A DNA stretch of 16,722 bases from Acidobacteriaceae bacterium (GTDB lineage Bacteria > Acidobacteriota > Terriglobia > Terriglobales > Acidobacteriaceae), in contig PMCH01000216.1 in assembly GCA_003154055.1 (NCBI GenBank), forward strand, positions 1-16,722. Reading direction: 5' to 3'. Below, piece after piece: positions 1 to 8,224 of this stretch. A program made the translations under genes and the position numbers. The notes beneath the pieces are model-generated. The model saw nothing but the letters and a program-made list of their open reading frames with translations, did no database searches and was not told the DNA's origin. Numbering within the stretch: the first letter of the stretch is position 1; each line of letters starts with the position of its first letter.

Positions 1-2
1 CC

Positions 3-803
3 AATTCGCGGCCTCCCACGGCTGTGTTGCCGGAGAGCTTGGATTGGTTCTGGCGTCCATTCCTTCCGCCGGCGGCGCCCCCGCTCGTCATCATCCCGAA
101 CCATCCGTTACTGCGGGCGGCCCATGAGGGCGACAGCGCGCAGACTCTAGCCAGTGGGCATGACATACCCAAATCAAGTCTTCCCGAGTTTCGCGAAACC
201 ATTCATTTCCGGGAGTTGAAACGGTTTCTGTTCGTGCCGTCCTTGACCGACTTCACGTCGGTGGGCGAGACCATGGGAGTCATCAGCTTGTGCGAGATGT
301 TTTCCAGCGTCGGTCAGAAATGCAGAGTGCAGCAGTCGAGGCTCGCCAACTTCGAGGAGATCAAGCAGGACAACGCGATCCTGTTGGGAGGCAATCAGGC
401 CTGGAGTGGCAGGGTCTTCCTCAATGTCGAGGGCTTTCATTTCCAGAGCGGCGTAATTCTCAACCGCAATCCTCGCCCGGGAGAGAAAGCGGTCTACAAA
501 CCTGAATTCGATTCCGTAACCAACCAGCTAACCCGCGACTACGCCTTGGTGTTGATGGTCCCAAACGAACGAAAAGAAAATCGTGTCCTCCTGATCTATG
601 GCATCTACACACAGGGATCGCAGGCAGCGATTGAATATCTGAAGAATCCGGAGCACATGACGGAACTCCGCAAAGCCCTGATGGATCTGTCTCCCGATCA
701 CAAGACGATCCCGCCCTACTTCCAGGCTCTGCTGACGACAACGGTTGAAAACTCCGTCCCCGGTAATTCAGCCCTGGTAGCTGTCCGAGTCATTGCCAAT
801 TGA
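3..803 (+). CDS. C-terminal part of an acidobacterial protein of unknown function (5'-truncated by the window)
   Basis: The reading frame is open from base 3 with no stop, so the gene very probably begins upstream of the window. The first possible internal start is a GTG at 24, but nothing supports it as the real one. The visible part is about 266 residues. It starts with a Pro/Trp-rich linker and then an alpha/beta region with a Gly-Glu turn (TSVGETMGVISL), a VQQSRL strand and an AILLGG strand-loop that look Rossmann-like, then NRNPRPGEKAVY, then a region ending at TGA 801-803. From memory, a similar domain recurs in acidobacterial proteins after an N-terminal DNA-binding or FHA-type domain and one membrane helix; this cannot be confirmed here because the N-terminus is missing. 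Coding is well supported by the sustained frame. Function is unknown. Confidence 0.65.
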   Translation, partial: NSRPPTAVLPESLDWFWRPFLPPAAPPLVIIPNHPLLRAAHEGDSAQTLASGHDIPKSSLPEFRETIHFRELKRFLFVPSLTDFTSVGETMGVISLCEMFSSVGQKCRVQQSRLANFEEIKQDNAILLGGNQAWSGRVFLNVEGFHFQSGVILNRNPRPGEKAVYKPEFDSVTNQLTRDYALVLMVPNERKENRVLLIYGIYTQGSQAAIEYLKNPEHMTELRKALMDLSPDHKTIPPYFQALLTTTVENSVPGNSALVAVRVIAN

Positions 804-1093
804 GGCCGAGCCATGTCGTTGCAATTGCAAGATTGCAAGGAGGAGTGGCACTGTCATTCGGTCCCGTGCCATTCCCGCGCTCCGTTAACGCGGAACTGCA
901 CAGAATTAGCTGCGCTAGATGCCATCTGCCGCTGGCTAACTAATTGGAACTACATTGGCACGAGGATTCGAGTCCCACCTGAGGGCGCGATTGCGACAGG
1001 TATGACCCCGGCCCGTAGTCCCGAGCTAGCCTCCCTGGACCTTGCGGAGTCAGCGTTCAGCAAATCCAGGGTTCGGAACGTCCGGTATTGCCA
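804..1093. other. Gene-poor stretch before the left repeat copy
   Basis: I see no convincing gene here. A 133-codon plus-strand frame starting at 813 has no recognisable motif and runs straight into the repeat and leader sequence, so I do not call it. A weak 6-bp inverted repeat (846-851 with 866-871) lies downstream of the first gene's stop, but it has no T-run and is a poor terminator candidate. Confidence 0.4.
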
Positions 1094-1275
1094 GGTGCAA
1101 AATCCGGTGCATCGTTTCGCATATGAATCCTGCGAATGCATAACTGGTTGCTTTATGAGGCACTTGGAGAGCAACGCCCTGCAGACTTCCTGTTATTTCT
1201 GGTCCTATTTTTAAGTTTTTTATTATCAATAATTTACGAGCGGAAGTGGTGGAACTGGCAGACACATCATCTGGA
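1094..1275 (+). repeat. Left copy of a 182-bp direct repeat (tRNA-Leu leader plus tRNA 5' half)
   Basis: This stretch aligns without gaps to 11039-11220, with 17 mismatches by my hand count (about 91% identity). The repeat starts at an 18-bp motif (GGTGCAAAATCCGGTGCA), covers 146 bp of leader including a TATTAT -10-like box, and continues into the first 36 bases of tRNA-Leu. Similarity ends abruptly at the anticodon position. With the right copy it brackets about 9.9 kb of carbohydrate genes, which suggests a site-specific insertion or an old segmental duplication. Confidence 0.9.
1240..1275 (+). pseudogene. Truncated tRNA-Leu (5' half only)
   Basis: The first 36 bases match the intact tRNA-Leu at 11185 (acceptor 5' strand, D-arm, start of the anticodon arm) with two mismatches. 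After 1275 the sequence no longer follows the tRNA: there is no variable arm, T-arm or 3' acceptor strand. It therefore cannot make a functional tRNA. It keeps the same upstream leader as the intact gene, so it may still be transcribed. Confidence 0.85.
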
Positions 1276-1467
1276 CTCCGCAATCCTCTTGAGCTCTGCA
1301 AGCCTCACAGAAAAAATGCATTCCCCCAACGCCGTGCGGACTTAACTGGTCCATGAAGGCCGCGAGCAGTACAGGGCAGTAACCCGCGAGTGCAAGCAGT
1401 CGGTGCAAAATCCGGTGCAGCATATTCCTCCACTGCCCCTTTCTAGACTCCTCTAGTTAATCTATAA
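1276..1467. other. Degenerate sequence between the tRNA fragment and the gene remnants
   Basis: No gene is recognisable. The stretch contains a further exact copy of the 18-bp repeat-start motif (1402-1419) and a small CTAGA/TCTAG inverted repeat just after it. It probably represents debris from earlier rearrangement at the tRNA locus. Confidence 0.4.
1402..1419 (+). repeat. Third exact copy of the 18-bp motif GGTGCAAAATCCGGTGCA
   Basis: The same 18 bases occur at 1094-1111 and 11039-11056, where they mark the left end of the long direct repeat. Here the motif stands alone: the following sequence does not match the tRNA leader. It may be an attachment-site core, the conserved end of a lost gene (in frame it reads VQNPV), or a remnant of another round of insertion. 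Confidence 0.75.
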
Positions 1468-1596
1468 AGATCCGGTCGACAAGGATTCCAGAACATCTTC
1501 GTAGCCTACGAAAAGAGCGGCGGGGGCGCAGTTGTGATGACCAACGGAGACGCCGGCGGCCTGCTGGGCGACGAACTCATGCACAGCAAGGCCTGA
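1468..1596 (+). pseudogene. C-terminal remnant of a serine hydrolase (beta-lactamase/class C family)
   Basis: A frame just after a TAA at 1465-1467 encodes about 42 residues reading QGFQNIFVAYEKSGGGAVVM followed by TNGDAGGLLGDEL, ending at TGA 1594-1596. The GAVVMTNGD...GG...E pattern is typical of the extreme C-terminus of secreted penicillin-binding-protein/class C beta-lactamase-like serine hydrolases. The catalytic SxxK and YxN parts are absent, so this is only the tail of a former gene. It directly abuts a receptor tail in another frame. Confidence 0.55.
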
Positions 1597-1598
1597 CT

Positions 1599-1841
1599 TT
1601 CGGGAACTCCAGGAGGAACAGCCTCAACATCGCTCACCGCACGCAGTTTGATATGTCGCTGCACAAGATATTCAAGCCGACCCAGAAGGTGGACATGCAG
1701 TTTCGTACCGAGGCGTTCAACATTTTCAACCACACGCAATACTCGGGTTTGAATAGTCCGGTAGGCACCGACTATTTCATGCGGGCGAATGGGGCGCATG
1801 AGGCCCGAGTGATTCAATTGGCCCTCAAGGTTGTATTCTGA
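1599..1841 (+). pseudogene. C-terminal remnant of an Oar-like TonB-dependent receptor
   Basis: The frame reads FGNSRRNSLNIAHRTQFDMS, then KIFKPTQKVDMQFRTEAFNI, then FNHTQY, and ends LALKVVF with stop at 1839-1841. This is the standard last part of acidobacterial CarboxypepD_reg/TonB-dependent receptors: GN..RN, then FD.S..K.F, then FR.E.FN.FNH, and a terminal Phe for outer-membrane insertion. The complete receptor at 4402-8085 has the equivalent FRIEAQNAFNHPVF and ends in KLSF. Only about 80 codons remain and no start is visible. It lies directly after the serine-hydrolase tail, so two different genes have been cut and joined by deletion. Confidence 0.7.
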
Positions 1842-1885
1842 TTTGGTCGAAAGCAAACGGACTTTCCTTGGAGAAGTTCTTCACG

Positions 1886-4249
1886 ATGCGCAAACCAACA
1901 ATCCCGGTGTCGTTTGGTTCTGTTCTAGTTTTGGTTCTGATCACCCTCAAACCCCATCCATCGTTTGCGGCAACCGTTATGGCCATTTCGGAGGGCACCA
2001 ATCAGGTTCGCGTCGTTCTGCTGGCAGATGACGTGATCCGGCTTCGAGTTGGTCCAGGCGGACTCTTTCCGAACGACAGCAACCCAGAGTATTCGGTGAT
2101 TAAGCCCGATTCCGAATGGCCGGGCGTACCGAACCGGAGTTCCAATCCGGACACGATCGACACCGGGAAACTACGACTTGTATTCACCCACAACCCGCTC
2201 ACACTGACGATCTCCGACCATGGCGGCCATGAACTGGTAAGCAATTATGCGGTTGATTTCACTCGTACGAAAGCCGCGTGGGACCTGAAAAACGAGGAGC
2301 ACGTGTACGGATTTGGAGACAAAAAGAACGATATCGACAAACGTGGGACCCGGATGGAAATGTGGAACGTCGACACCGATAATCAGGACCAGTCCAACGG
2401 GTTGATGGGCTACAAGAGCATTCCCATGTTTTGGAGCAGCCGGGGATATGGAGTCTACTTGCACAATTGGTGGCGCTCGAGATTCGATATGGGGCGATTC
2501 AATAGCGGCCGAGTGGAGATCTCCGTCGATGGCGGCGAGATGGACTTCTACATATTTTATGGCCCATCCTTCAAGCAGATTGTGAATCGTTATACGGAAC
2601 TGACCGGACGCCCCGCGCTACTGCCTAAGTGGGCATTCGGGTTCCACCAGGGCGGGGCAGGCAATGACCGTGGTCGCCAATGGGCTTCCAATATCGCGAG
2701 CAACATGCGCAAGCATCGCCTTCCGATTGACGTCATTTACTACGATGACGTGGACCAGGCGACGTTTACCAAGGCCTTTGCGCAAAATATGTGGAACGAA
2801 TACCACGTGAAGATCACTGCCGGTTATGGAATGCCGTGGGCCTACGAAGGATCTGCCCAGTGGAATTATCTGAACAATCTAAACCCGAAGGGCTTGATCG
2901 TTGATGCAGAAGGCAAAGCGTTGGTGCACCAAGGCAACGGAATGGACAAAGCGTTCACTGAAGTCGACTATTTCAATCCCGCGGCCAGCGACGCGACGTT
3001 CGATGCGATATGGGCGGGTCCGCTGCAAAACGGCGTGTGGAACGGGATGCTGGATTTTGGCGAACTGGACTATGTTCCCGACCCGGAGAACGCATTCTTT
3101 CCTTCCTTCACAAACCCCAAACGCTCCGTGGAGGAGATGCACAATATCTACGCCATCGCCTATTTCACTCAGATGATGACTCGCGCGGCAAACTTTGTAG
3201 CGGGGGTCAAGACTAAGTCAAGGATGATCGGCTATTGCCGCCCGGGAGCCGCAGGCTCGCAGCGATATGGTTGGACCTCAACTGGCGACTCGCAACCGAC
3301 CTTCGATGGACTGCAGATGCATACCAAAGGCGTCTTGAATCTTGCGATGTCTGGCTATTCGGCTGTGGGATATGACATCGGGGGTTGGATGGGTGTTCCC
3401 GCGGATGATGTATATGCCCGCTGGTTTGAAGCCGGCATGTTCAACCCGTTCGCATGGGCACATGGTGAGGGAGATCACAGCTGCTACATACGGCCCAGGG
3501 AAATCATCAGCATCTGTCGGGCCGTGCTGGAAAAGCGTTATCAGCTTCTTCCTTATATTTACAGCCTGAATTTTGAGTCTAGTCAGAACGGGACTCCGAT
3601 GCTGCGAACGCTACCCTTCGAAACGGACGGCGAAGCAGGAACCGCAGACATCAACGATGAGTGGTTTCTGGGACCGTTCATTCTCGTCGCTCCGGTCTTG
3701 GATGCGCAATCGTCGCGAAACGTGTTCCTCCCTTCTGGGCAATGGTTTGACTATGCCGATGGGAAAACTGTCTACGAAGGAGGAAGAAAGATCTTCTATG
3801 AGGCCGATCTAGGCAAAATCCCGGTATTCATCAAAGCAGGAGCAATCATTCCCACGGGCCCTGTCATGCAGTATTCCTCCGAGAAGGCGCTAGATCCTCT
3901 GATTCTCGATGTCTATCCCGGAAAAGAAAGCTCGTCGTTTGTCCTATTTGAAGATGACGGAGAATATGGATACGAAGAGGGCAAGTACTCCACCACGAAA
4001 TTCGATTGCATAAACAAAGACGGAACGATCATCGTCACCGTCGGTGCTCGCAACTCTCGTGGAGGCTACCTTCCGGAAAAACGACGATATGTTGTCAAAG
4101 TGCACGGACGCCCACCCGCGCGATACGCTGTCAGGCTGAATCGTGCCATTCTCTCTCAGGGGTGGGATTACGCGGCGAATGAGCAAGTCTTGACCGTAAC
4201 GATCAATGACGAGGGCAGAGAGAGTATTGTGAGTATTGAACCGGTGTAA
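1886..4249 (+). CDS. Secreted glycoside hydrolase family 31 (alpha-glycosidase, DFGE-type active site)
   Basis: The 787-residue protein hydrolyses alpha-glycosidic bonds; the exact sugar is not clear. I start it at ATG 1886, preceded by GGAGAAG about 9 bases upstream, rather than at TTG 1868, because the ATG gives a normal signal peptide (hydrophobic stretch to about residue 29, SFA-A). The N-terminal beta-domain carries YGFGDKKNDIDKRGTRMEMW and SIPMFW. The (beta/alpha)8 barrel follows: the expected nucleophile is Asp390 in GMLDFGE, and the expected acid/base is Asp468 in STGDS, after RPGAAGSQRYGW. Further GH31 marks are YDIGGW and NPFAWAHGEGD. The C-terminal region has the LFEDDGEYGYEEGKY beta-domain. 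DFGE replaces the usual DMNE, as in the subgroup containing the sulfoquinovosidase YihQ, but I do not see the YihQ sulfonate-binding pattern. It converges on the receptor gene and probably acts on the same glycan. Confidence 0.92.
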   Translation: MRKPTIPVSFGSVLVLVLITLKPHPSFAATVMAISEGTNQVRVVLLADDVIRLRVGPGGLFPNDSNPEYSVIKPDSEWPGVPNRSSNPDTIDTGKLRLVFTHNPLTLTISDHGGHELVSNYAVDFTRTKAAWDLKNEEHVYGFGDKKNDIDKRGTRMEMWNVDTDNQDQSNGLMGYKSIPMFWSSRGYGVYLHNWWRSRFDMGRFNSGRVEISVDGGEMDFYIFYGPSFKQIVNRYTELTGRPALLPKWAFGFHQGGAGNDRGRQWASNIASNMRKHRLPIDVIYYDDVDQATFTKAFAQNMWNEYHVKITAGYGMPWAYEGSAQWNYLNNLNPKGLIVDAEGKALVHQGNGMDKAFTEVDYFNPAASDATFDAIWAGPLQNGVWNGMLDFGELDYVPDPENAFFPSFTNPKRSVEEMHNIYAIAYFTQMMTRAANFVAGVKTKSRMIGYCRPGAAGSQRYGWTSTGDSQPTFDGLQMHTKGVLNLAMSGYSAVGYDIGGWMGVPADDVYARWFEAGMFNPFAWAHGEGDHSCYIRPREIISICRAVLEKRYQLLPYIYSLNFESSQNGTPMLRTLPFETDGEAGTADINDEWFLGPFILVAPVLDAQSSRNVFLPSGQWFDYADGKTVYEGGRKIFYEADLGKIPVFIKAGAIIPTGPVMQYSSEKALDPLILDVYPGKESSSFVLFEDDGEYGYEEGKYSTTKFDCINKDGTIIVTVGARNSRGGYLPEKRRYVVKVHGRPPARYAVRLNRAILSQGWDYAANEQVLTVTINDEGRESIVSIEPV

Positions 4250-4401
4250 GGTGTGTATCAGCGCAGCTCGAATCGTTCACCGAACGGGCTAGTGGGATCC
4301 TGCCTGTCCTGAGCTGCCCAATTTCCGCACGAATCTGAGTATGATTTCGTCAAAAATAACAGGCCGTCGATGTCGCAAGTGGCTCCGTAAAGTGTTCTGC
4401 G

Positions 4402-7400
4402 TTAGAAGCTTAATTTCAACGAAGCCTGTGCTTGACGAGCCCCGATCGAGGTGTACCAGATCTGTCCAAACGATTCGCTGTCCACACTCGTATTCGGGTC
4501 ACCGAAAACAGGATGATTGAATGCGTTCTGGGCCTCGATGCGGAATTCAAGCCTCATCCCTTCCCTGACGCGGGCCAGGGAAAAATCCTTGGCGAGCGCC
4601 AGATCGGATGAAAACTGCCTTGGGGTCCGGACAGACCCGATGGTACGGGGCGCTGTGCCGATCGTGTAATCCGCTGGTCGTTGCAGTGCCTCTGGATTGG
4701 CGAAGTAATTAAAATTCCATCCTTTGCTGTAGTTCCGTCTGGGTTTCGCAGCCATATCGGGCCGCTGTCCATACGTTGGAAGGGCCTTGCCATCTGCAAT
4801 TCCAAAAGAAAGCGGCCGCCCGGAGGCAATACGCCAGATGCCGCTCGTCTTCCACCCGCCCAGAACTGCATTCCAACCTCGTCGCATACTTCCCCCGAAG
4901 GCCTTCCCTCGGCCGACCGGCAAATCATAGGTGTAGCTGAATTGCACAACGTGCGGGATGTCGAAAGTAGAAAGGCTTCGTTCCAGGTACAGCTTGTTGG
5001 GATCGACGATACTGATAAAGCTGCCCAGCCACGTTGTGTTGTCATCGTTGGCCGACGCATCGTCAATCGATTTCGACCACACGTACGTCACCAGGAACTG
5101 CAGGCCGTTCGAGTAGGCCTTTTCCGCTTTCAATTGCAGGCCATGATAGATAGAGCTGCCGATCGGTGGAACTTCCGTGGAAACGCCCGTGTACTGCGGA
5201 TAGGGAAGCTGCAACTGGTATTTCTGTACTTGATCGTAGTAGAGACTGCTGTTCGGATCCGTAATATACCCCGCGAACGGGTTATCTACATAGGTAAGAA
5301 GGTCCTCGATTTGGGCAGGAGTGTAGTTCTCAATTTGCGGACCGAGATGGTTTACGGAATTCGCCCCTGCGTAATACAAGTGCGTGCCCTTCTTGCCCAC
5401 ATATTCCGCGCTGGCAATAATTTTCCACGGCATCTGCCGTTCAAAGCCGAAGCTCCAGCTCTGTTCATAGGGTGTGTTCGTCATGGTGCGCGTGGGCCCT
5501 ACTCCGGCAAACCCGATGTCGTTCCAAGCCCCAAGGGTATTGCCCTGGGGCAGGGTCAAACCGTCGGGGAATGGGTTGCTGGTACGGGCATACGGCGTCG
5601 CACCGTCGTCCTGAAAAGTACCGGAGATATTGGTCCAGACGTTGTAACCCTGGGCGGTGTAGGGCGTGACACCCGACGCGCCTGACCGCGGCTGTGAGAA
5701 GTAAATGCCATATCCGCCACGCACCACCGTATTGGGAGCGAACTGAAATGCAAATCCGATTCGCGGCTGGAAGTCTTTCCAGTCCATATTCACGACTCTG
5801 CGTTCTCGCGAACTGGCAAAGTGTTCCGCACCGTAGAGGGTCCCCAGCGACATTACACCGGAAAGAGGAGATGGGGCTGTAAGATCCAGCCAATTCTGCC
5901 GGTTGAATCTTTCCGTCCTGGGCACGCTAGCGTCATAGCGAATGCCCAAGTTGAGAGTCAGCTTGCTGTTTGCCTTCCAGTTATCCTGGAAGAACGTCGC
6001 GAATTGGAAGTCGGTCGTCGCGGGTTCGATCTGAATCTCATATTCCCCGCACCACTGGCACGCCATTCCCATCATGAAGCTGGCCATGGCGTCGCCACCG
6101 CACACATCGTTTCCTAGTCCCACGCACTGCGACGTTCCACTTTGATCGAAACTGAAATCGCCCACCGGCGAATTTGTCTGCAGGTAGTTCATCTGGTGCA
6201 TACGGCCTTCAAAGCCAAATTTCATTTCTTGCGATCCGCTCATCTTGTTGAACAAAATGGAAAGCTGGCCCGTGTTCTTGCCTTGCTTGTAGTTTCCCCA
6301 CGGGTCAGAACCCAGACTGCGTCCGTTGGCTTGCCAGTAATCGCCGTTGATGTACATGGTGGGAACGCCAGGAAATCCTTCCGTCTTCAAATACGAAGGC
6401 AACCCCAATTCCGCGATGGGGTCGGCGACCTTAACGTTGTTATTCAGGGGATCGATGCCCTTGGTGTTATAGGAAAAAATCTGCATCGAACCACGAGTGA
6501 ATCCAAAGGTCGCGGCCATCAGGAAAGTTGGGCTGAACGTATAGGTATCGTTAATGGCAAATAGGTTGATAGCACCTTTATTCGAGCCAGCCCCGCAGGG
6601 ATCGGTGAAGTTCCCGAAACAGTTAAACGGATCGCTGTGGCTCCATTGGCGAGCGTACTTCGCGCTCAGCATATGCTTTTCGCTGAAGCGATGATCGATT
6701 TTGATATCGAACTGATCATTGCGATAGGCGCTCGTCCCCGTCGCATGCCAGTTGTGATAGATCGTCGGTGAAGTCATGTTCGTGGATGGCCGGGGCAGGA
6801 GCTGCATCATCTTGTAGCCAACGGGATCAATCAGATTACCCGGAATACCACTGGGCGGTTGAAACTCGCCCGGCAGTTGAGGGTTGGGACTTCCCGGACT
6901 GATATACATCCCCACATTGTTGTATGGAACGAATGTGCTGCGTGACGGACCTCCAGTTTCGGGATCATAGACCCCCGAAAATGGATCCCAAATCTGCCCT
7001 TGGGCGACACTGCATAGCCCAGTGGAATCGAACGCTCCGCCGTAGTAGGAACATACCTCGCTAAAATCGCCGTTCATCATCAGATCTGTAGGAACGCCGG
7101 CGTTGTATGTGCTTTGCGATGTTTGGCGTACGCCATCCCAATCAAAGAAGAAGAACGTCTTGCTCTTAAGAATCGGTCCGCCGATCGCCCCACCATAGTT
7201 GTTCCGCTGGGCAGGCTGCCGAGGATCGCCCTGGTAGTTCGCGTACCATTCATTGGCATTGAGTTTGTCGCTGCGGAAATAGTCATACACGCTTCCATGG
7301 AACGAATTCGATCCCGAGCGGGTGACCATGTTGACAATCGAAGCGCCCGAGAATCCATACTCCGCGCTGAAGTTCGATTGCTGTACCTTGAATTCGTCGA

Positions 7401-8085
7401 CCGCTTCCGGAGAAGGAGTATACGCAGCTTCGGTAACGCCGCCGTTGGGCTCGAAGTTGGTAACGGAAGCGCCATCCATCAGGATGTCCGCCGTGGCATT
7501 GCGGGTGCCGTTGGAAATAAAGTTGGTGCCGCCGCAGCCTTTGCACTGATCATCCGCGTAGGTAACGCCGGCAGTCAGATAGGTCAGATCCATGACCTGG
7601 CGCCCGACATTTGGCAGGTTGGCGATGAAATTCCGGTTGATGACCTGCCCTGTAGTCGCATCTTCCGTAGCGATGGTCTGCGTTTGCGCTTGCACCTCGA
7701 CGCTCTGAGTGGTGCTGGCCACCTTTAGCGTTACGTTGGCGGTGGCGTTGTCATTGATGCTGACCCGGACATTGGTGTGGACAACTTTCTCGAAGCCCGC
7801 CATTTCCACCGTCACGCTATACAAACCCGGCGGAATCGAGCGGAACAGGTATCTGCCCGTGGTGTCCGATGTCGCGTTGAACTTGTACCCTTTTTCCTGG
7901 TCCGTGAGTGTGACCTTGGCGCCCTGGACTACCGCTCCTGTAGGGTCAGTCAAAATGCCGCTGACTGTGCCAAAGTATGCCTGGCCGAAAAGCATGACTG
8001 GTAATGTGGTCAGGATTACGACCACAAATATTCGCAATGGAACCCTTCGGCTATTCCGCCCGGATTTTGCGTCCAAAGTATGCAT
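4402..8085 (-). CDS. Oar-like TonB-dependent receptor with CarboxypepD_reg-like N-terminal domain
   Basis: This 1227-residue outer-membrane protein probably imports glycans or other large substrates. I place the start at ATG 8085: GGAGG lies 5 bases upstream, and a signal peptide follows (RIFVVVILTTLPVMLFGQA, cut near residue 36). The longer frame to 8241 adds an unlikely Cys-rich leader that overlaps the upstream gene. Residues about 37-125 form the beta-sandwich domain (GTVSGILTDPTGAVVQGAKV and GRYLFRSIPPGLYSV). The plug domain follows (NLPNVGRQVMDLT, then VNMVTRSGSNSFHGSVYDYF). The rest is a long beta-barrel ending in the FRIEAQNAFNHPVF region and a C-terminal Phe for BAM recognition. It lies 139 bp downstream of, and in line with, the GH39-like glycosidase gene, so the two probably form an operon and a binding-plus-cleavage unit. 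The substrate is unknown. Confidence 0.93.
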   Translation of the reverse strand: MHTLDAKSGRNSRRVPLRIFVVVILTTLPVMLFGQAYFGTVSGILTDPTGAVVQGAKVTLTDQEKGYKFNATSDTTGRYLFRSIPPGLYSVTVEMAGFEKVVHTNVRVSINDNATANVTLKVASTTQSVEVQAQTQTIATEDATTGQVINRNFIANLPNVGRQVMDLTYLTAGVTYADDQCKGCGGTNFISNGTRNATADILMDGASVTNFEPNGGVTEAAYTPSPEAVDEFKVQQSNFSAEYGFSGASIVNMVTRSGSNSFHGSVYDYFRSDKLNANEWYANYQGDPRQPAQRNNYGGAIGGPILKSKTFFFFDWDGVRQTSQSTYNAGVPTDLMMNGDFSEVCSYYGGAFDSTGLCSVAQGQIWDPFSGVYDPETGGPSRSTFVPYNNVGMYISPGSPNPQLPGEFQPPSGIPGNLIDPVGYKMMQLLPRPSTNMTSPTIYHNWHATGTSAYRNDQFDIKIDHRFSEKHMLSAKYARQWSHSDPFNCFGNFTDPCGAGSNKGAINLFAINDTYTFSPTFLMAATFGFTRGSMQIFSYNTKGIDPLNNNVKVADPIAELGLPSYLKTEGFPGVPTMYINGDYWQANGRSLGSDPWGNYKQGKNTGQLSILFNKMSGSQEMKFGFEGRMHQMNYLQTNSPVGDFSFDQSGTSQCVGLGNDVCGGDAMASFMMGMACQWCGEYEIQIEPATTDFQFATFFQDNWKANSKLTLNLGIRYDASVPRTERFNRQNWLDLTAPSPLSGVMSLGTLYGAEHFASSRERRVVNMDWKDFQPRIGFAFQFAPNTVVRGGYGIYFSQPRSGASGVTPYTAQGYNVWTNISGTFQDDGATPYARTSNPFPDGLTLPQGNTLGAWNDIGFAGVGPTRTMTNTPYEQSWSFGFERQMPWKIIASAEYVGKKGTHLYYAGANSVNHLGPQIENYTPAQIEDLLTYVDNPFAGYITDPNSSLYYDQVQKYQLQLPYPQYTGVSTEVPPIGSSIYHGLQLKAEKAYSNGLQFLVTYVWSKSIDDASANDDNTTWLGSFISIVDPNKLYLERSLSTFDIPHVVQFSYTYDLPVGRGKAFGGSMRRGWNAVLGGWKTSGIWRIASGRPLSFGIADGKALPTYGQRPDMAAKPRRNYSKGWNFNYFANPEALQRPADYTIGTAPRTIGSVRTPRQFSSDLALAKDFSLARVREGMRLEFRIEAQNAFNHPVFGDPNTSVDSESFGQIWYTSIGARQAQASLKLSF

Positions 8086-8091
8086 CACGAC

Positions 8092-8095
8092 CTCC
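8092..8095 (-). promoter_or_regulatory. Ribosome binding site that fixes the receptor start
   Basis: On the minus strand GGAGG is followed by five bases and then ATG at 8085. No comparable site precedes the earlier in-frame start at 8241. This supports the shorter receptor protein and leaves a real 139-bp intergenic leader. Confidence 0.6.
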
Positions 8096-8128
8096 ATCAC
8101 CTTGATGAACCAGCCATTCGGAGCGACC

Positions 8129-8145
8129 GCACAGGATACCTGTGC
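8129..8145 (-). promoter_or_regulatory. Perfect 7-bp hairpin in the leader between the glycosidase and receptor genes
   Basis: GCACAGG and CCTGTGC are exact inverted repeats separated by three bases. They lie 44 bases upstream of the receptor ATG and 80 bases after the glycosidase stop. No T-run follows, so it is not a simple terminator. It could stabilise or process the transcript, giving different levels of the two proteins, or be a regulator site. No function is shown. Confidence 0.4.
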
Positions 8146-8224
8146 AGTGCAGCCTTGGAAAGTACAGTCCTCACAATAACTCAAACCCGCCGTTGAAGCC
8201 CGGTAGCCGCCTTCAACAGCTCTC

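Noticed and set aside
960..1000. tRNA T-arm-like string GGATTCGAGTCCC
   Set aside because: The flanking stem pairs poorly and no acceptor, D- or anticodon arm can be built around it; probably chance or very old debris.
813..1214. 133-codon plus-strand frame across the left repeat
   Set aside because: No family motif, odd Cys-rich composition, and its end lies in the tRNA leader repeat; the matching frame at the right copy is unrelated before the repeat.
3038..3064. Calling the GH31 enzyme a sulfoquinovosidase from the DFGE motif
   Set aside because: The shared motif is not enough; the sulfonate-binding residues known from YihQ are not recognisable in the corresponding segment.
4263..4317. 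GCAGCTC/GAGCTGC inverted repeat between the convergent GH31 and receptor genes as a terminator
   Set aside because: A 7-bp stem with a 41-base loop and no T-run is too weak.
4681..5685. 334-codon frame opposite the receptor gene
   Set aside because: It lies wholly within the well-supported receptor coding sequence on the other strand and shows no protein motifs; a shadow of coding sequence.
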